The notes under the pieces: model-generated
Database searches by the model: none
What the model saw: only the letters and a program-made list of their open reading frames with translations
Told to the model about the DNA's origin: nothing
Shown: positions 16,031 to 23,142 of the stretch, in pieces
Layout of the letters: each line of letters starts with the position of its first letter
Position numbering within the stretch: position 1 is the first letter of the stretch
Made by a program: the position numbers and the translations under genes
NCBI GenBank assembly: GCA_002367105.1
Contig: DFCS01000019.1
Coordinates: 3,380-41,848, forward strand
Source: Hungatella sp. UBA3048
GTDB taxonomy: Bacteria > Bacillota > Clostridia > Lachnospirales > Lachnospiraceae
Reading direction: 5' to 3'
Length of the DNA: 38,469 nucleotides

Positions 16031-16690
16031 ATGGATGAGAAGAAGTATTTTGCCATTGCCATCACTCGAACCTGCGGAAGCGGAGGCGGAAGCTATATCG
16101 GTAAAAAACTGGCGGCTGATTACGGGATCGATGTGTATGACAGAAAGCTTCTGCGTCTGGCATCAGAAGACAGCGGAATCAATGAGGCGATATTTGCAAA
16201 TGCAGATGAAAATACAAAAAAAACTTTTTTATACCGTGCCTCAAGAAGAGTCTACAGCGGTGAAGTCATTCCTAAGGAAAGCGGCAATTTTTTATCGGAT
16301 CAAAACCTTTTTAATTATCAGGCAAAGGTTTTGCAGGAGCTTCTTCATCATGAATCCTATGTCTGCATCGGCCGGGCAGCGGATTTTGTCTTAAGGGATG
16401 AGCCCAATGTAGTATCCGTATATCTGGATGCCCCCTATGAATTCCGCTTAAAAAGAGAGATAGAGCGGCAGGGAATATCCGAACAGGAGGCTGCAAAGTA
16501 TATAGACAGACTGGATAAATACAGGAATTCCTATTATATGTACCATACCGGAAGGCAGTGGAAGAACCCTGAAAATTATGATCTTTGCCTGAATACGGAA
16601 AGTCTGGGGCTGGATCATTGTGTGGAATTAATTAAAAAATTCGTAGAGTTAAAATTTGGGATTTGTTCCAGTGAAAAGGAGATATTATGA
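16031..16690 (+). CDS. cytidylate-kinase-like P-loop protein
   Basis: A 219-residue protein of the cytidylate-kinase-like family (Cytidylate_kin2 type). It opens with AIAITRTCGSGGGSYIGKKLA, the modified P-loop of this group (GxxxxGK then Lys). YDRKLLRLAS, the YVCIGRAADFVL strand and VYLDAPYEFRLKREIE follow in the order of nucleoside monophosphate kinases, but it is not the housekeeping Cmk. Biochemical activity is not established for this branch. It starts 12 bases after livF with AGGAGG upstream and its stop overlaps the next ATG, so it belongs to the operon. A regulatory or metabolite-kinase role is possible but not shown. Confidence 0.8.
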   Translation: MDEKKYFAIAITRTCGSGGGSYIGKKLAADYGIDVYDRKLLRLASEDSGINEAIFANADENTKKTFLYRASRRVYSGEVIPKESGNFLSDQNLFNYQAKVLQELLHHESYVCIGRAADFVLRDEPNVVSVYLDAPYEFRLKREIERQGISEQEAAKYIDRLDKYRNSYYMYHTGRQWKNPENYDLCLNTESLGLDHCVELIKKFVELKFGICSSEKEIL

Positions 16691-17544
16691 AAGAGCTTGC
16701 TTATTATGATGGAAGGATCGGAGCCCCTGAGGAATTGATGGTTCCCTTTCAGGACCGGGTTCATTTTTTTGGAGATGGAGTTTATGATGCTACCGTTGGC
16801 GGGAATCACAAAGTGTATCTTCTGGAAGATCATCTGGACCGTTTTTACTCCAGTGCAAAGGCCCTGGATATTAAGATTCCCATGGATAAGAAGGAGCTTT
16901 TAGAACTTCTGACCAAACTTCTTTCCATGGTGGAAGGGAATACTCATTTTGTGTACTGGCAGGTGACAAGAGGAACAGCTCCCAGAGATCATGTTTATGA
17001 CGAGGCAATGCTTGGAAAGCTGTGGGTCATGATAAGGCCTAATAAACTAAAAGACCCTGATGTTCCCATCCGCCTGATAACAATGGAAGATACCAGGTTT
17101 TTTTACTGCAATATTAAGACGTTAAATCTTCTCCCGTCTGTGCTGGCCTCTCAGGAGGCTTTAAAAGCTGGAGCAACGGAAACTGTTTTACACAGAGGAG
17201 ATATGGTGACGGAGTGTGCCCACAGCAATGTTTCCATTTTAAAAAATGGTACCTTCCTTTCCCACCCCAATGACAACCTGATTCTTCGGGGAATTGCAAA
17301 GACCCATATGATTCAGGCCTGCTACAGGCTTGGAATCCAGGTATTGGAGCGGGCATTTACCATGGAAGAGCTTATGGAGGCCGATGAGGTCATCGTGACC
17401 TCTTCCTCCAATTTCTGCCTTCATGCAGACACTATTGACGGAAAGCCGGTAGGTGGAAAGGATCCGGTGACGTTAAAGAAGATCCAGGATGCTGTTTTGG
17501 AAGAATACTTAGAGTATACAGGAAGAGATAGTATATTTGATTAG
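16687..17544 (+). CDS. dat: class IV aminotransferase, D-amino-acid transaminase type
   Basis: A 285-residue PLP enzyme of fold type IV. The PLP lysine is Lys144 in NIKTLNLLPSVLASQEA, Glu176 in TECAHSN is the pyridine-nitrogen contact, and FFGDGVYDATV with Tyr33 opens the active site. The sequence TRGTAPRDH (Arg100, His102) matches the RxH carboxylate trap that marks D-amino-acid transaminases rather than branched-chain or ADC-lyase relatives. The reaction would be D-Ala + 2-oxoglutarate to pyruvate + D-Glu, reversibly. The ATG overlaps the previous stop (ATGA-type junction). Next to D-glutamate cyclase homologues, it may drain D-Glu nitrogen. Substrate assignment is inference. Confidence 0.83.
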   Translation: MKELAYYDGRIGAPEELMVPFQDRVHFFGDGVYDATVGGNHKVYLLEDHLDRFYSSAKALDIKIPMDKKELLELLTKLLSMVEGNTHFVYWQVTRGTAPRDHVYDEAMLGKLWVMIRPNKLKDPDVPIRLITMEDTRFFYCNIKTLNLLPSVLASQEALKAGATETVLHRGDMVTECAHSNVSILKNGTFLSHPNDNLILRGIAKTHMIQACYRLGIQVLERAFTMEELMEADEVIVTSSSNFCLHADTIDGKPVGGKDPVTLKKIQDAVLEEYLEYTGRDSIFD

Positions 17545-17550
17545 GAGTGG

Positions 17551-18642
17551 ATGATGGACAGAGGCGGACTGGAAAAGAGAAATGTGGGAGAAAACCTGGA
17601 TGCTCTGATGAATTTAGATCCCAGGGGCTATGGGGTATGCCGGATTCTTTATGCCGGAAGCCGGGAGCAGATGGGGGAGCCTCTCACCATGAGAGCTGCG
17701 GAAAAGCTGTGTGAAACGGTGAAAGAAAATGATCTGGTTTATATATTGACAGGATTTGTGCTTCTGCCTCATAAGAAGCCGGAGATGGATGGAATGGTCA
17801 GTTCCATGCTGCTGGCAAGAGCCCTGGTCATGGCTTTTGGGGCTAAGCCTGTTATTATCTGCCCTGAGGACTGTGTGAAGTCCGTAGTGAAATGTGCCTG
17901 CGTGGTAGGTCTTCATATTTACCAGGATATAGGGACCGTAAGGGAGCTTCCTCTCAGCATGGGAGTGGTGGCTTTTACAAAAAATCCAGCCAGAGCAGAA
18001 ATCGAAGCGGAATGGCTGATAAAAGAAGGGCTCCCCGGAGCGGTAATCTCAGTGGAGGCCCCCGGTTCCAATGAAAATGGTGTTTATCACAATTCAGCCG
18101 GAGTCAACGTAACAGAGCTGGAAGCAAAGACAGATGTACTATGGGAAATACTTCGGAAAAAGGGAGTCTTAAACATTGCCATCGGAGATCTTGGCAATGA
18201 GATCGGCATGGGAGCCATAGCAGATCATATTAAAAAATACATACCTTTATCGGCTTCCGGGGAATGTATGTGCGGCTGCGGAGGCGGAATTCTGGCGGCC
18301 AGCAGAGCGGACCATGTGATAACGGCAACCTGTTCTGACTGGGGCTGCTACGGCTTGATTGCGGCACTTGCTTACTTAAAGCGGGATATGGAAATTCTTC
18401 ACCGGGAGGAAATGGAAGCAGAACTGATGAGAGCGGCATCAAGAACCGGTCTTATTGATATGACGGGTTCTCTGATTCCTGGAATCGATGGTTTCAATAC
18501 CCGGCTGAATACAGGAATTGTCAGCCTGATGCGCCAGTGCACGGCTTATGCGGTTCGATATTCCCATAATTCTGATCACTGGTTTTGTTCTGTACTGAAA
18601 AAAGGATTTTTTGAAGAAGGGGATAGTCCATGGTTCAAATAA
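17551..18642 (+). CDS. DUF4392 protein, homologue of the D-glutamate cyclase C-terminal half
   Basis: A 363-residue cytosolic protein of the DUF4392 (glutamate cyclase-like C-terminal) family. Visible signatures are VYILTGFVLLPH, PEMDGMVSSMLLARAL, KPVIICPEDC, the strongly conserved IGDLGNEIGMGAIADH and CSDWGCYGLIAALAYL. In animals this domain is the C-terminal part of DGLUCY, which converts D-glutamate to 5-oxo-D-proline; the N-terminal part is DUF1445, encoded here separately at 20385-21194. The gene sits six bases after the transaminase and overlaps pxpB by 13 bases. Function by analogy is D-glutamate/5-oxo-D-proline interconversion. The split form's activity is not shown. Confidence 0.85.
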   Translation: MMDRGGLEKRNVGENLDALMNLDPRGYGVCRILYAGSREQMGEPLTMRAAEKLCETVKENDLVYILTGFVLLPHKKPEMDGMVSSMLLARALVMAFGAKPVIICPEDCVKSVVKCACVVGLHIYQDIGTVRELPLSMGVVAFTKNPARAEIEAEWLIKEGLPGAVISVEAPGSNENGVYHNSAGVNVTELEAKTDVLWEILRKKGVLNIAIGDLGNEIGMGAIADHIKKYIPLSASGECMCGCGGGILAASRADHVITATCSDWGCYGLIAALAYLKRDMEILHREEMEAELMRAASRTGLIDMTGSLIPGIDGFNTRLNTGIVSLMRQCTAYAVRYSHNSDHWFCSVLKKGFFEEGDSPWFK

Positions 18643-19319
18643 AGCCGGTCGGTGACTGCGGTGCCCTGGTGGAATTGGGGGATTCCATCAGGGAGGAGGT
18701 AAATGCTAAGGTAATGGAGTTAAACCGGAGAATCCATGAGCTTTCGGCGGAAGGGATTGTTGAGACAGTGCCTGCCTTTTGCTCTGTTCTCGTTTGTTAT
18801 GACCCTCTGAAAACAGATTATGACGCGGTATTAAAGGTTCTGTCGCGGCTGTCAGAATCATTGGAAGGCGGAACTGGAATAAGAGGAAGGCTGGTGGAAA
18901 TACCGGTCTGCTACGGAGGCAGCTTCGGGCCGGATCTTTCTTTTGTAGCGGAACATGGAAAGATCACGGAGGACGAGGTAATCCGGATTCACAGCAGCAG
19001 GGATTACCGCATTTATATGCTGGGATTTCTTCCGGGCTTTCCCTATCTTGGAGGAATGGATGAACGCATTTTTACTCCCCGGTTAAACACACCCAGAACC
19101 AGGATTCCAGGGGGGAGCGTAGGAATCGGAGGAAAGCAGACGGGAATCTATCCCATGGACTCTCCGGGAGGCTGGCAGTTGATTGGGCGGACACCTTACC
19201 GTCTTTTTAAGCCGGAGCAGGTGGGAAATCCTCTTTATGAAGCTGGGGATTCTATTCGTTTTGTACCTATCAGCCAGGAAGAATATAAAGAAATAGAAAG
19301 TAAACAGGAAAAGGGGTGA
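18630..19319 (+). CDS. pxpB: 5-oxoprolinase subunit PxpB (KipI family)
   Basis: A 229-residue protein of the allophanate-hydrolase-subunit-1/KipI fold. The C-terminal signature block is intact: MLGFLPGFPYLGG, FTPRLNTPRTRIPGGSVGIG, QTGIYPMDSPGGWQLIGRTP and RLFKPEQ. PxpB forms the ATP-dependent 5-oxoprolinase with PxpC and PxpA, opening L-5-oxoproline to L-glutamate. In Bacillus subtilis the homologue KipI also binds the sporulation kinase KinA. The start overlaps DUF4392 by 13 bases with AAGGGG upstream. It lies four bases before pxpC. Confidence 0.93.
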   Translation: MVQIKPVGDCGALVELGDSIREEVNAKVMELNRRIHELSAEGIVETVPAFCSVLVCYDPLKTDYDAVLKVLSRLSESLEGGTGIRGRLVEIPVCYGGSFGPDLSFVAEHGKITEDEVIRIHSSRDYRIYMLGFLPGFPYLGGMDERIFTPRLNTPRTRIPGGSVGIGGKQTGIYPMDSPGGWQLIGRTPYRLFKPEQVGNPLYEAGDSIRFVPISQEEYKEIESKQEKG

Positions 19320-19323
19320 CAGG

Positions 19324-20352
19324 ATGGGATTTGAAATCTTGCGTCCTGGAGCCTTGTCCACGGTTCAGGATAAAGGAAGAAGAGGATTTTTAAGCCGGGG
19401 CATCCAGGAAAGCGGAGCCTGTGACAAGTATTCCATGAAGCTTGCCAATCTGCTTGCCGGGAATCTGGAAGAACCGGAAACAGCGGCAGTCATCGAATTT
19501 ACGTTAAAGGGCGGTGAGATCCGTTTTACCTCTGATGAGATCATCGCCCTTACAGGCGGGGATATGAAACCCTGCATCAATGGAATCCCGGTTCCCATTT
19601 TCTCCCCGATTCTGGTACGGACAGGAGATATTCTGACCATGGAGCTTGTGGTCTCAGGCCTTCGGACTTACATGGCAGTCTATGGAGGAGTAGAGGTTCC
19701 TCTTGTCATGGGAAGCCGTTCCACCAATTTGAAATGCCGCATAGGAGGCTTTAAGGGAAGGGCACTCCTTAAAGGGGATCATCTGGAGTCAGGGAAAGAT
19801 CACAGGCAGTTTAAGAAAATAGCAAAGAAATTAAAGGGAAATGAGAAGCTGGCAGCCGTAGGAGAGAATGAACCATGGATGCGTCATTCGTCAACGCCTT
19901 ACCGTTTTTATGGAGACGACCGTATGGTTCTTCTGCGTGCCGTAATAGGCCCCCAGGAAAATGCTTTTACAGAACTGGGACTTAACACTCTGATCCGGAA
20001 CCCCTTCCGGTTAAGCACGGACTGCGACCGCATGGCCTGCAAACTGGAGGGAGAACCCATAGAATTGAAGAATGGGGCAGATATCATATCCGATGGGATT
20101 GTAGAAGGCTCAGTTCAGATCTCATCTGACCGACTTCCTATGGTTTTGATGGCAGATCATCAGACCACCGGAGGATATGCAAAAATCGCTACGGTGATCA
20201 GTACGGACATCCCTGCATTGGCCCAGTTAAAGCCGGGGGAATGGGTGGCATTTCAGTATGTAACTCCAGGTGAAGCCGTGGCAATCTGCCGGAAGGAAGA
20301 AGAAAAGCTGAGGATTTTTAAGGAACGGCTTAAGAATATCATTTACCGGTAA
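19324..20352 (+). CDS. pxpC: 5-oxoprolinase subunit PxpC (KipA family)
   Basis: A 342-residue protein of the biotin-dependent carboxyltransferase/allophanate hydrolase subunit 2 family. It starts with FEILRPGALSTVQDKGRRGF, contains GIQESGACDKYSMKLANLL and NLEEPETAAVIEFTL, YMAVYGGVEVPLVMGSRST, and near the C-terminus LMADHQTTGGYAKIATV. These are the hallmark segments of KipA/PxpC at the usual length. With PxpB it forms the subunit pair that couples ATP use to ring opening. AAAGGGGTG lies before the ATG. A 32-base gap leads to the DUF1445 gene without a terminator. Confidence 0.93.
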   Translation: MGFEILRPGALSTVQDKGRRGFLSRGIQESGACDKYSMKLANLLAGNLEEPETAAVIEFTLKGGEIRFTSDEIIALTGGDMKPCINGIPVPIFSPILVRTGDILTMELVVSGLRTYMAVYGGVEVPLVMGSRSTNLKCRIGGFKGRALLKGDHLESGKDHRQFKKIAKKLKGNEKLAAVGENEPWMRHSSTPYRFYGDDRMVLLRAVIGPQENAFTELGLNTLIRNPFRLSTDCDRMACKLEGEPIELKNGADIISDGIVEGSVQISSDRLPMVLMADHQTTGGYAKIATVISTDIPALAQLKPGEWVAFQYVTPGEAVAICRKEEEKLRIFKERLKNIIYR

Positions 20353-20384
20353 ATAGACCATAAGACAGGAAAGAAGGAAAAAAC

Positions 20385-21194
20385 ATGGGACCAGAGTATG
20401 GAAACAGGGAGCCAAAGGAAGTCCGCCGGCTGATCAGGGAGGGTGTGATCCACAGTCCTACCACCGGTATGTGCGGCGGCTATGCCCAGGGAAATCTGGT
20501 GATCCTTCCAAAAGAGCTGGCCTGGGATTTTCTTTTGTTCTGTCAGAGAAATCCCAAGTCCTGCCCGCTTCTGGAAGTATCGGATGAAGGGAGCAGGAGT
20601 TTTCCCCTGACAGCAGAAGGTAGTGATATCCCAAGGGATATTCCCAGATACCGGGTGTATGAAAACGGCGAGTGCACCGGTGAATACACGGATGTATCAG
20701 AATTATTTGAGGAGTATCAAAGAACCAGGGGAAAGCTGGTAAGCTTTCTTATTGGCTGCAGTTTTTCTTTTGAAACAGCACTTTTGGAGGCCGGGATACC
20801 GGTGAGACAGATTGAGGAGGGGGTAAATGTTCCGATGTTCCATACGAACATACCCTGCACGCCCGCAGGAATATTTTCAGGTAACATGGTGGTGAGTATG
20901 AGGCCCATCCCTCATCGCCAGGTTTCCAGTGCGGTTGCTATTACCGCTTCCATGCCAAAGGTGCATGGGGCACCTGTTCACATTGGTTATCCGGAAGCAC
21001 TTGGAATAAAAGATATCAGCAAACCGGATTTTGGAGATCCGGTTACGATATATGATGGAGAGGTGCCTGTGTTCTGGCCTTGTGGGGTAACTCCCCAGGC
21101 AGTGGTCATGAACAGCAGGCCTCCCTTTGTAATTACCCACGCCCCGGGACACATGTTTATTACGGATTTAAAAAATACAGAATTAGAGAATTAG
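20385..21194 (+). CDS. DUF1445 protein (YcsI family), homologue of the D-glutamate cyclase N-terminal half
   Basis: A 269-residue protein of the DUF1445 family, often labelled putative hydro-lyase. Landmarks are SPTTGMCGGYAQGNLVILPK, AWDFLLFCQRNPKSCPLLE, IPRYRVYENGE, FLIGCSFSFETALLEAGIPVR, FHTNIPCTPAGIFSGNMVVSMRP and the C-terminal THAPGHMFITDL. The family's B. subtilis member YcsI lies in the pxp (ycsF-ycsG-ycsI-kipI-kipA) operon. In animals DUF1445 is fused to DUF4392 in DGLUCY, the D-glutamate cyclase. Here it lies between pxpC and pxpA, with AAGGAAGG-like ribosome binding sequence before the ATG. Role by analogy: reversible dehydration of D-Glu to 5-oxo-D-Pro. Confidence 0.9.
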   Translation: MGPEYGNREPKEVRRLIREGVIHSPTTGMCGGYAQGNLVILPKELAWDFLLFCQRNPKSCPLLEVSDEGSRSFPLTAEGSDIPRDIPRYRVYENGECTGEYTDVSELFEEYQRTRGKLVSFLIGCSFSFETALLEAGIPVRQIEEGVNVPMFHTNIPCTPAGIFSGNMVVSMRPIPHRQVSSAVAITASMPKVHGAPVHIGYPEALGIKDISKPDFGDPVTIYDGEVPVFWPCGVTPQAVVMNSRPPFVITHAPGHMFITDLKNTELEN

Positions 21195-21204
21195 AGGTGA
21201 GAAT

Positions 21205-21960
21205 ATGCCGGTCATTGACTTGAACTGCGATTTGGGGGAAAGCTTCGGTGCTTATAAAATGGGACTGGATGAAGAGGTGCTGCCCTATGTTACATCAGCA
21301 AATATTGCCTGTGGCTTTCATGGGGGAGATCCTGTGGTAATGGAACAGACAGTGGCTTTGTGTAAAAAATATGGAGTGAGGGCAGGGGCCCATCCGGGAT
21401 TCCCCGATCTGGCGGGATTTGGAAGAAGAAATATGAGCCTTACTCCCAACGAAGTAAAAACCAGTGTTATGTATCAGATTGGGGCACTGAACGCTTTCTG
21501 CAGAGGAGCCGGAATCAGACTCTGTCATGTAAAGCCCCATGGGGCCTTGTACAACATGGCTGCAAACGATTATGAACTGGCAAAAGCCATATGTCAGGCG
21601 ATAAAAGAGGTGGATGGCAGCCTGGTTCTCCTGGCACTCAGCAATAGTGAGATGCTTCGGGCGGCAAAGGATACAGGGGTGTCTGCTGCCAGTGAAGTAT
21701 TTGCGGACAGGGCCTATGAAAGGGATGGAAGCCTGGTTCCAAGAAGCCGGAAAGGTGCGGTGATTGAAGATGAGGAACTGGCATTAAAGCGGGTGATCCG
21801 AATGGCGAAAGAAGGGGTGGTGGAAGCCATTGACGGAAGTATGATTTCCATTAATGCGGATTCTGTATGTGTTCATGGAGATGGAGGGAAGGCTCTGGAG
21901 TTTGTAAAGAGGTTAAGAGAAGGTTTTTTAGAAGCGGGAATAGAGGTAAAATGCTTTTAG
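21205..21960 (+). CDS. pxpA: 5-oxoprolinase subunit PxpA (LamB/YcsF family)
   Basis: A 251-residue protein of the LamB/YcsF family. Diagnostic segments are IDLNCDLGESFGAYKMG, the SANIACGFHGGDP metal/substrate loop, VRAGAHPGFPDLAGFGRR, CHVKPHGALYNMA, EVFADRAYERDGSLVPRS and VCVHGDGG. PxpA is the third subunit of ATP-dependent 5-oxoprolinase. AGAGGTGAG lies upstream and ten bases separate it from DUF1445. It is the last gene of the operon and is followed by a terminator. All three Pxp subunits are therefore present in one transcript. Confidence 0.94.
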   Translation: MPVIDLNCDLGESFGAYKMGLDEEVLPYVTSANIACGFHGGDPVVMEQTVALCKKYGVRAGAHPGFPDLAGFGRRNMSLTPNEVKTSVMYQIGALNAFCRGAGIRLCHVKPHGALYNMAANDYELAKAICQAIKEVDGSLVLLALSNSEMLRAAKDTGVSAASEVFADRAYERDGSLVPRSRKGAVIEDEELALKRVIRMAKEGVVEAIDGSMISINADSVCVHGDGGKALEFVKRLREGFLEAGIEVKCF

Positions 21961-21970
21961 CGGCCAATAT

Positions 21971-22003
21971 AAAGGCGTGACACGGAACTGTCATGCCTTT
22001 TTT
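21971..22003 (+). terminator. intrinsic terminator of the liv/oxoprolinase operon
   Basis: A 12-bp stem (AAAGGCGTGACA at 21971-21982 with TGTCATGCCTTT at 21989-22000, one G-T pair), six-base loop, then further T residues to 22003. It starts 11 bases after the pxpA stop. Confidence 0.9.
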
Positions 22004-22079
22004 GTGCTTTTAGATTACATAAAAGCTTAATTCATTTATTGCATAGAACTTCTGCATCCATTTATTATAAAAATAAAAA

Positions 22080-22176
22080 GACGGTTTTGATATTTGCGAT
22101 ATGCTCCCTTCTAAGTAAACAGTGAAAAAACAAAAATATTGAAATGGAGGGAGCATATCGTATTTCAGAACCGCCG
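22080..22176. repeat. imperfect inverted repeat, MITE-like or insertion-sequence remnant
   Basis: The arm at 22080-22110 (containing CGATATGCTCCCT) is the inverted complement of 22148-22176 (AGGGAGCATATCG), with 13 perfectly matching bases inside and a looser match further out (GACGG/CCGCC ends). The arms enclose about 37 AT-rich bases. There is no T tract, so it is not a simple terminator. It could be the joined terminal repeats of an insertion element. No transposase is present in 22004-22221, which holds nothing else recognisable. Confidence 0.6.
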
Positions 22177-22221
22177 TTAGTCTACTGGGGCAGTTATCTG
22201 ATAATAACGGTGTTCCTATAA

Positions 22222-22878
22222 TTATTTATTCTTTGATAGCTGACTAACCGTAGCGTAATATATTATAATAAGCGCAGAACCCAATAATAAACCTCCTACA
22301 ATATCGGTGAACCAATGCACCCCTGAAATAAAACGCCCAATCACCGTTACGGCGATGATAGCAACAGATATGACCTCCGCAAAAATTCTAATGGACCTAT
22401 TTTGTATCCGGGAATGGAATTGCATAATTGCGGTAGCCATGATACATAGTACAATCATCGTATGGGAAGATGGATAGGACGGTTCTAATGTACTTACCAA
22501 GATAACCGGTCTGTAATTCACAATTAATATTTCAAACAATACATATGAAAATATCACGATGATGTAAAACACTCCAAGTAATATAATATCGCTGTCTGCA
22601 CACTTGATGCTTTTCCTTTTTACAAGCTGCATTAATCCAAATATAGCAAAGCCCAAAGCGACAAGGATAGCTGCAACACCAATCCAGTCTGTGATATGGT
22701 ACCAAAGTAAGTTTTCCCCAAGCAGTTTGAACATAAAGCCATTTAATGTAGAGAATCCAACGTTGGATTGCTCCGGACCTATGGGGCTGACGTCAAATGT
22801 TAAAACAGCCACTGTAAATAGTATGAATAACAAGAATAGAATTCCGGCAAGTATAAACCACTTTTTATTTTTCATCAT
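22222..22878 (-). CDS. PAP2-family membrane phosphatase
   Basis: A 218-residue protein with about six membrane helices. Motif C2 reads PSSHT and motif C3 reads GRFISGVHWFTD, giving the catalytic histidines and the aspartate of the PAP2 superfamily. Motif C1 (KxxxxxxRP) is partly lost: NYRP keeps the arginine and proline, but the position expected to be lysine is glutamate. Likely substrates are lipid phosphates such as undecaprenyl pyrophosphate or phosphatidate; not decidable. I chose the first of two adjacent ATGs at 22878 because AAAGGAGG lies five bases upstream. Its start overlaps the small ORF at 22865-22975. Confidence 0.85.
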   Translation of the reverse strand: MMKNKKWFILAGILFLLFILFTVAVLTFDVSPIGPEQSNVGFSTLNGFMFKLLGENLLWYHITDWIGVAAILVALGFAIFGLMQLVKRKSIKCADSDIILLGVFYIIVIFSYVLFEILIVNYRPVILVSTLEPSYPSSHTMIVLCIMATAIMQFHSRIQNRSIRIFAEVISVAIIAVTVIGRFISGVHWFTDIVGGLLLGSALIIIYYATVSQLSKNK

Positions 22879-22975
22879 ATCTTCCTCCTTTCGGAGCATA
22901 GGGCGATAAACTATATAAATCAAGCCGTGTTCCGTATGGGTTTTCTAATCTGTTTGTTTTAATGATAAATTCCAT
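22865..22975 (-). CDS. 36-residue ORF overlapping the PAP2 gene start
   Basis: ATG at 22975 preceded by AAAGGA at an eight-base distance opens a 36-codon frame (MEFIIKTNRLENPYGTRLD and onward) that stops at 22867-22865, 14 bases inside the PAP2 gene. The ribosome binding site of PAP2 lies inside it (residues PKGG). It may be a translationally coupled small protein or the remaining start of a lost gene. I do not recognise a family. Confidence 0.35.
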   Translation of the reverse strand: MEFIIKTNRLENPYGTRLDLYSLSPYAPKGGRYDEK

Positions 22976-23075
22976 TTATAAAATCCTTTCTGTAATATTG
23001 ATATGTGTGTGCCAGCCACATCATCATTGTGTGGTCAAGTATGGAAATATTCAAGAAACGAATCGTCACAACGGC

Positions 23076-23112
23076 AAAAACCCTCCGACACGTTTCGTGT
23101 CAAAGGGTTTTT
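23076..23112 (-). terminator. terminator downstream of the XRE regulator gene
   Basis: AAAAACCCT at 23076-23084 pairs with AGGGTTTTT at 23104-23112, and GACACG (23087-23092) with CGTGTC (23096-23101), loop TTT. Flanking A and T runs let it work on both strands; on the minus strand it ends the XRE transcript 31 bases past the stop. Confidence 0.85.
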
Positions 23113-23142
23113 CACAAGGCTTTTCAGAACAATTTACTTTAT

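Noticed and set aside
16008..16394. 128-codon frame overlapping the cytidylate-kinase-like gene
   Set aside because: Different frame of a well supported P-loop gene and no family features.
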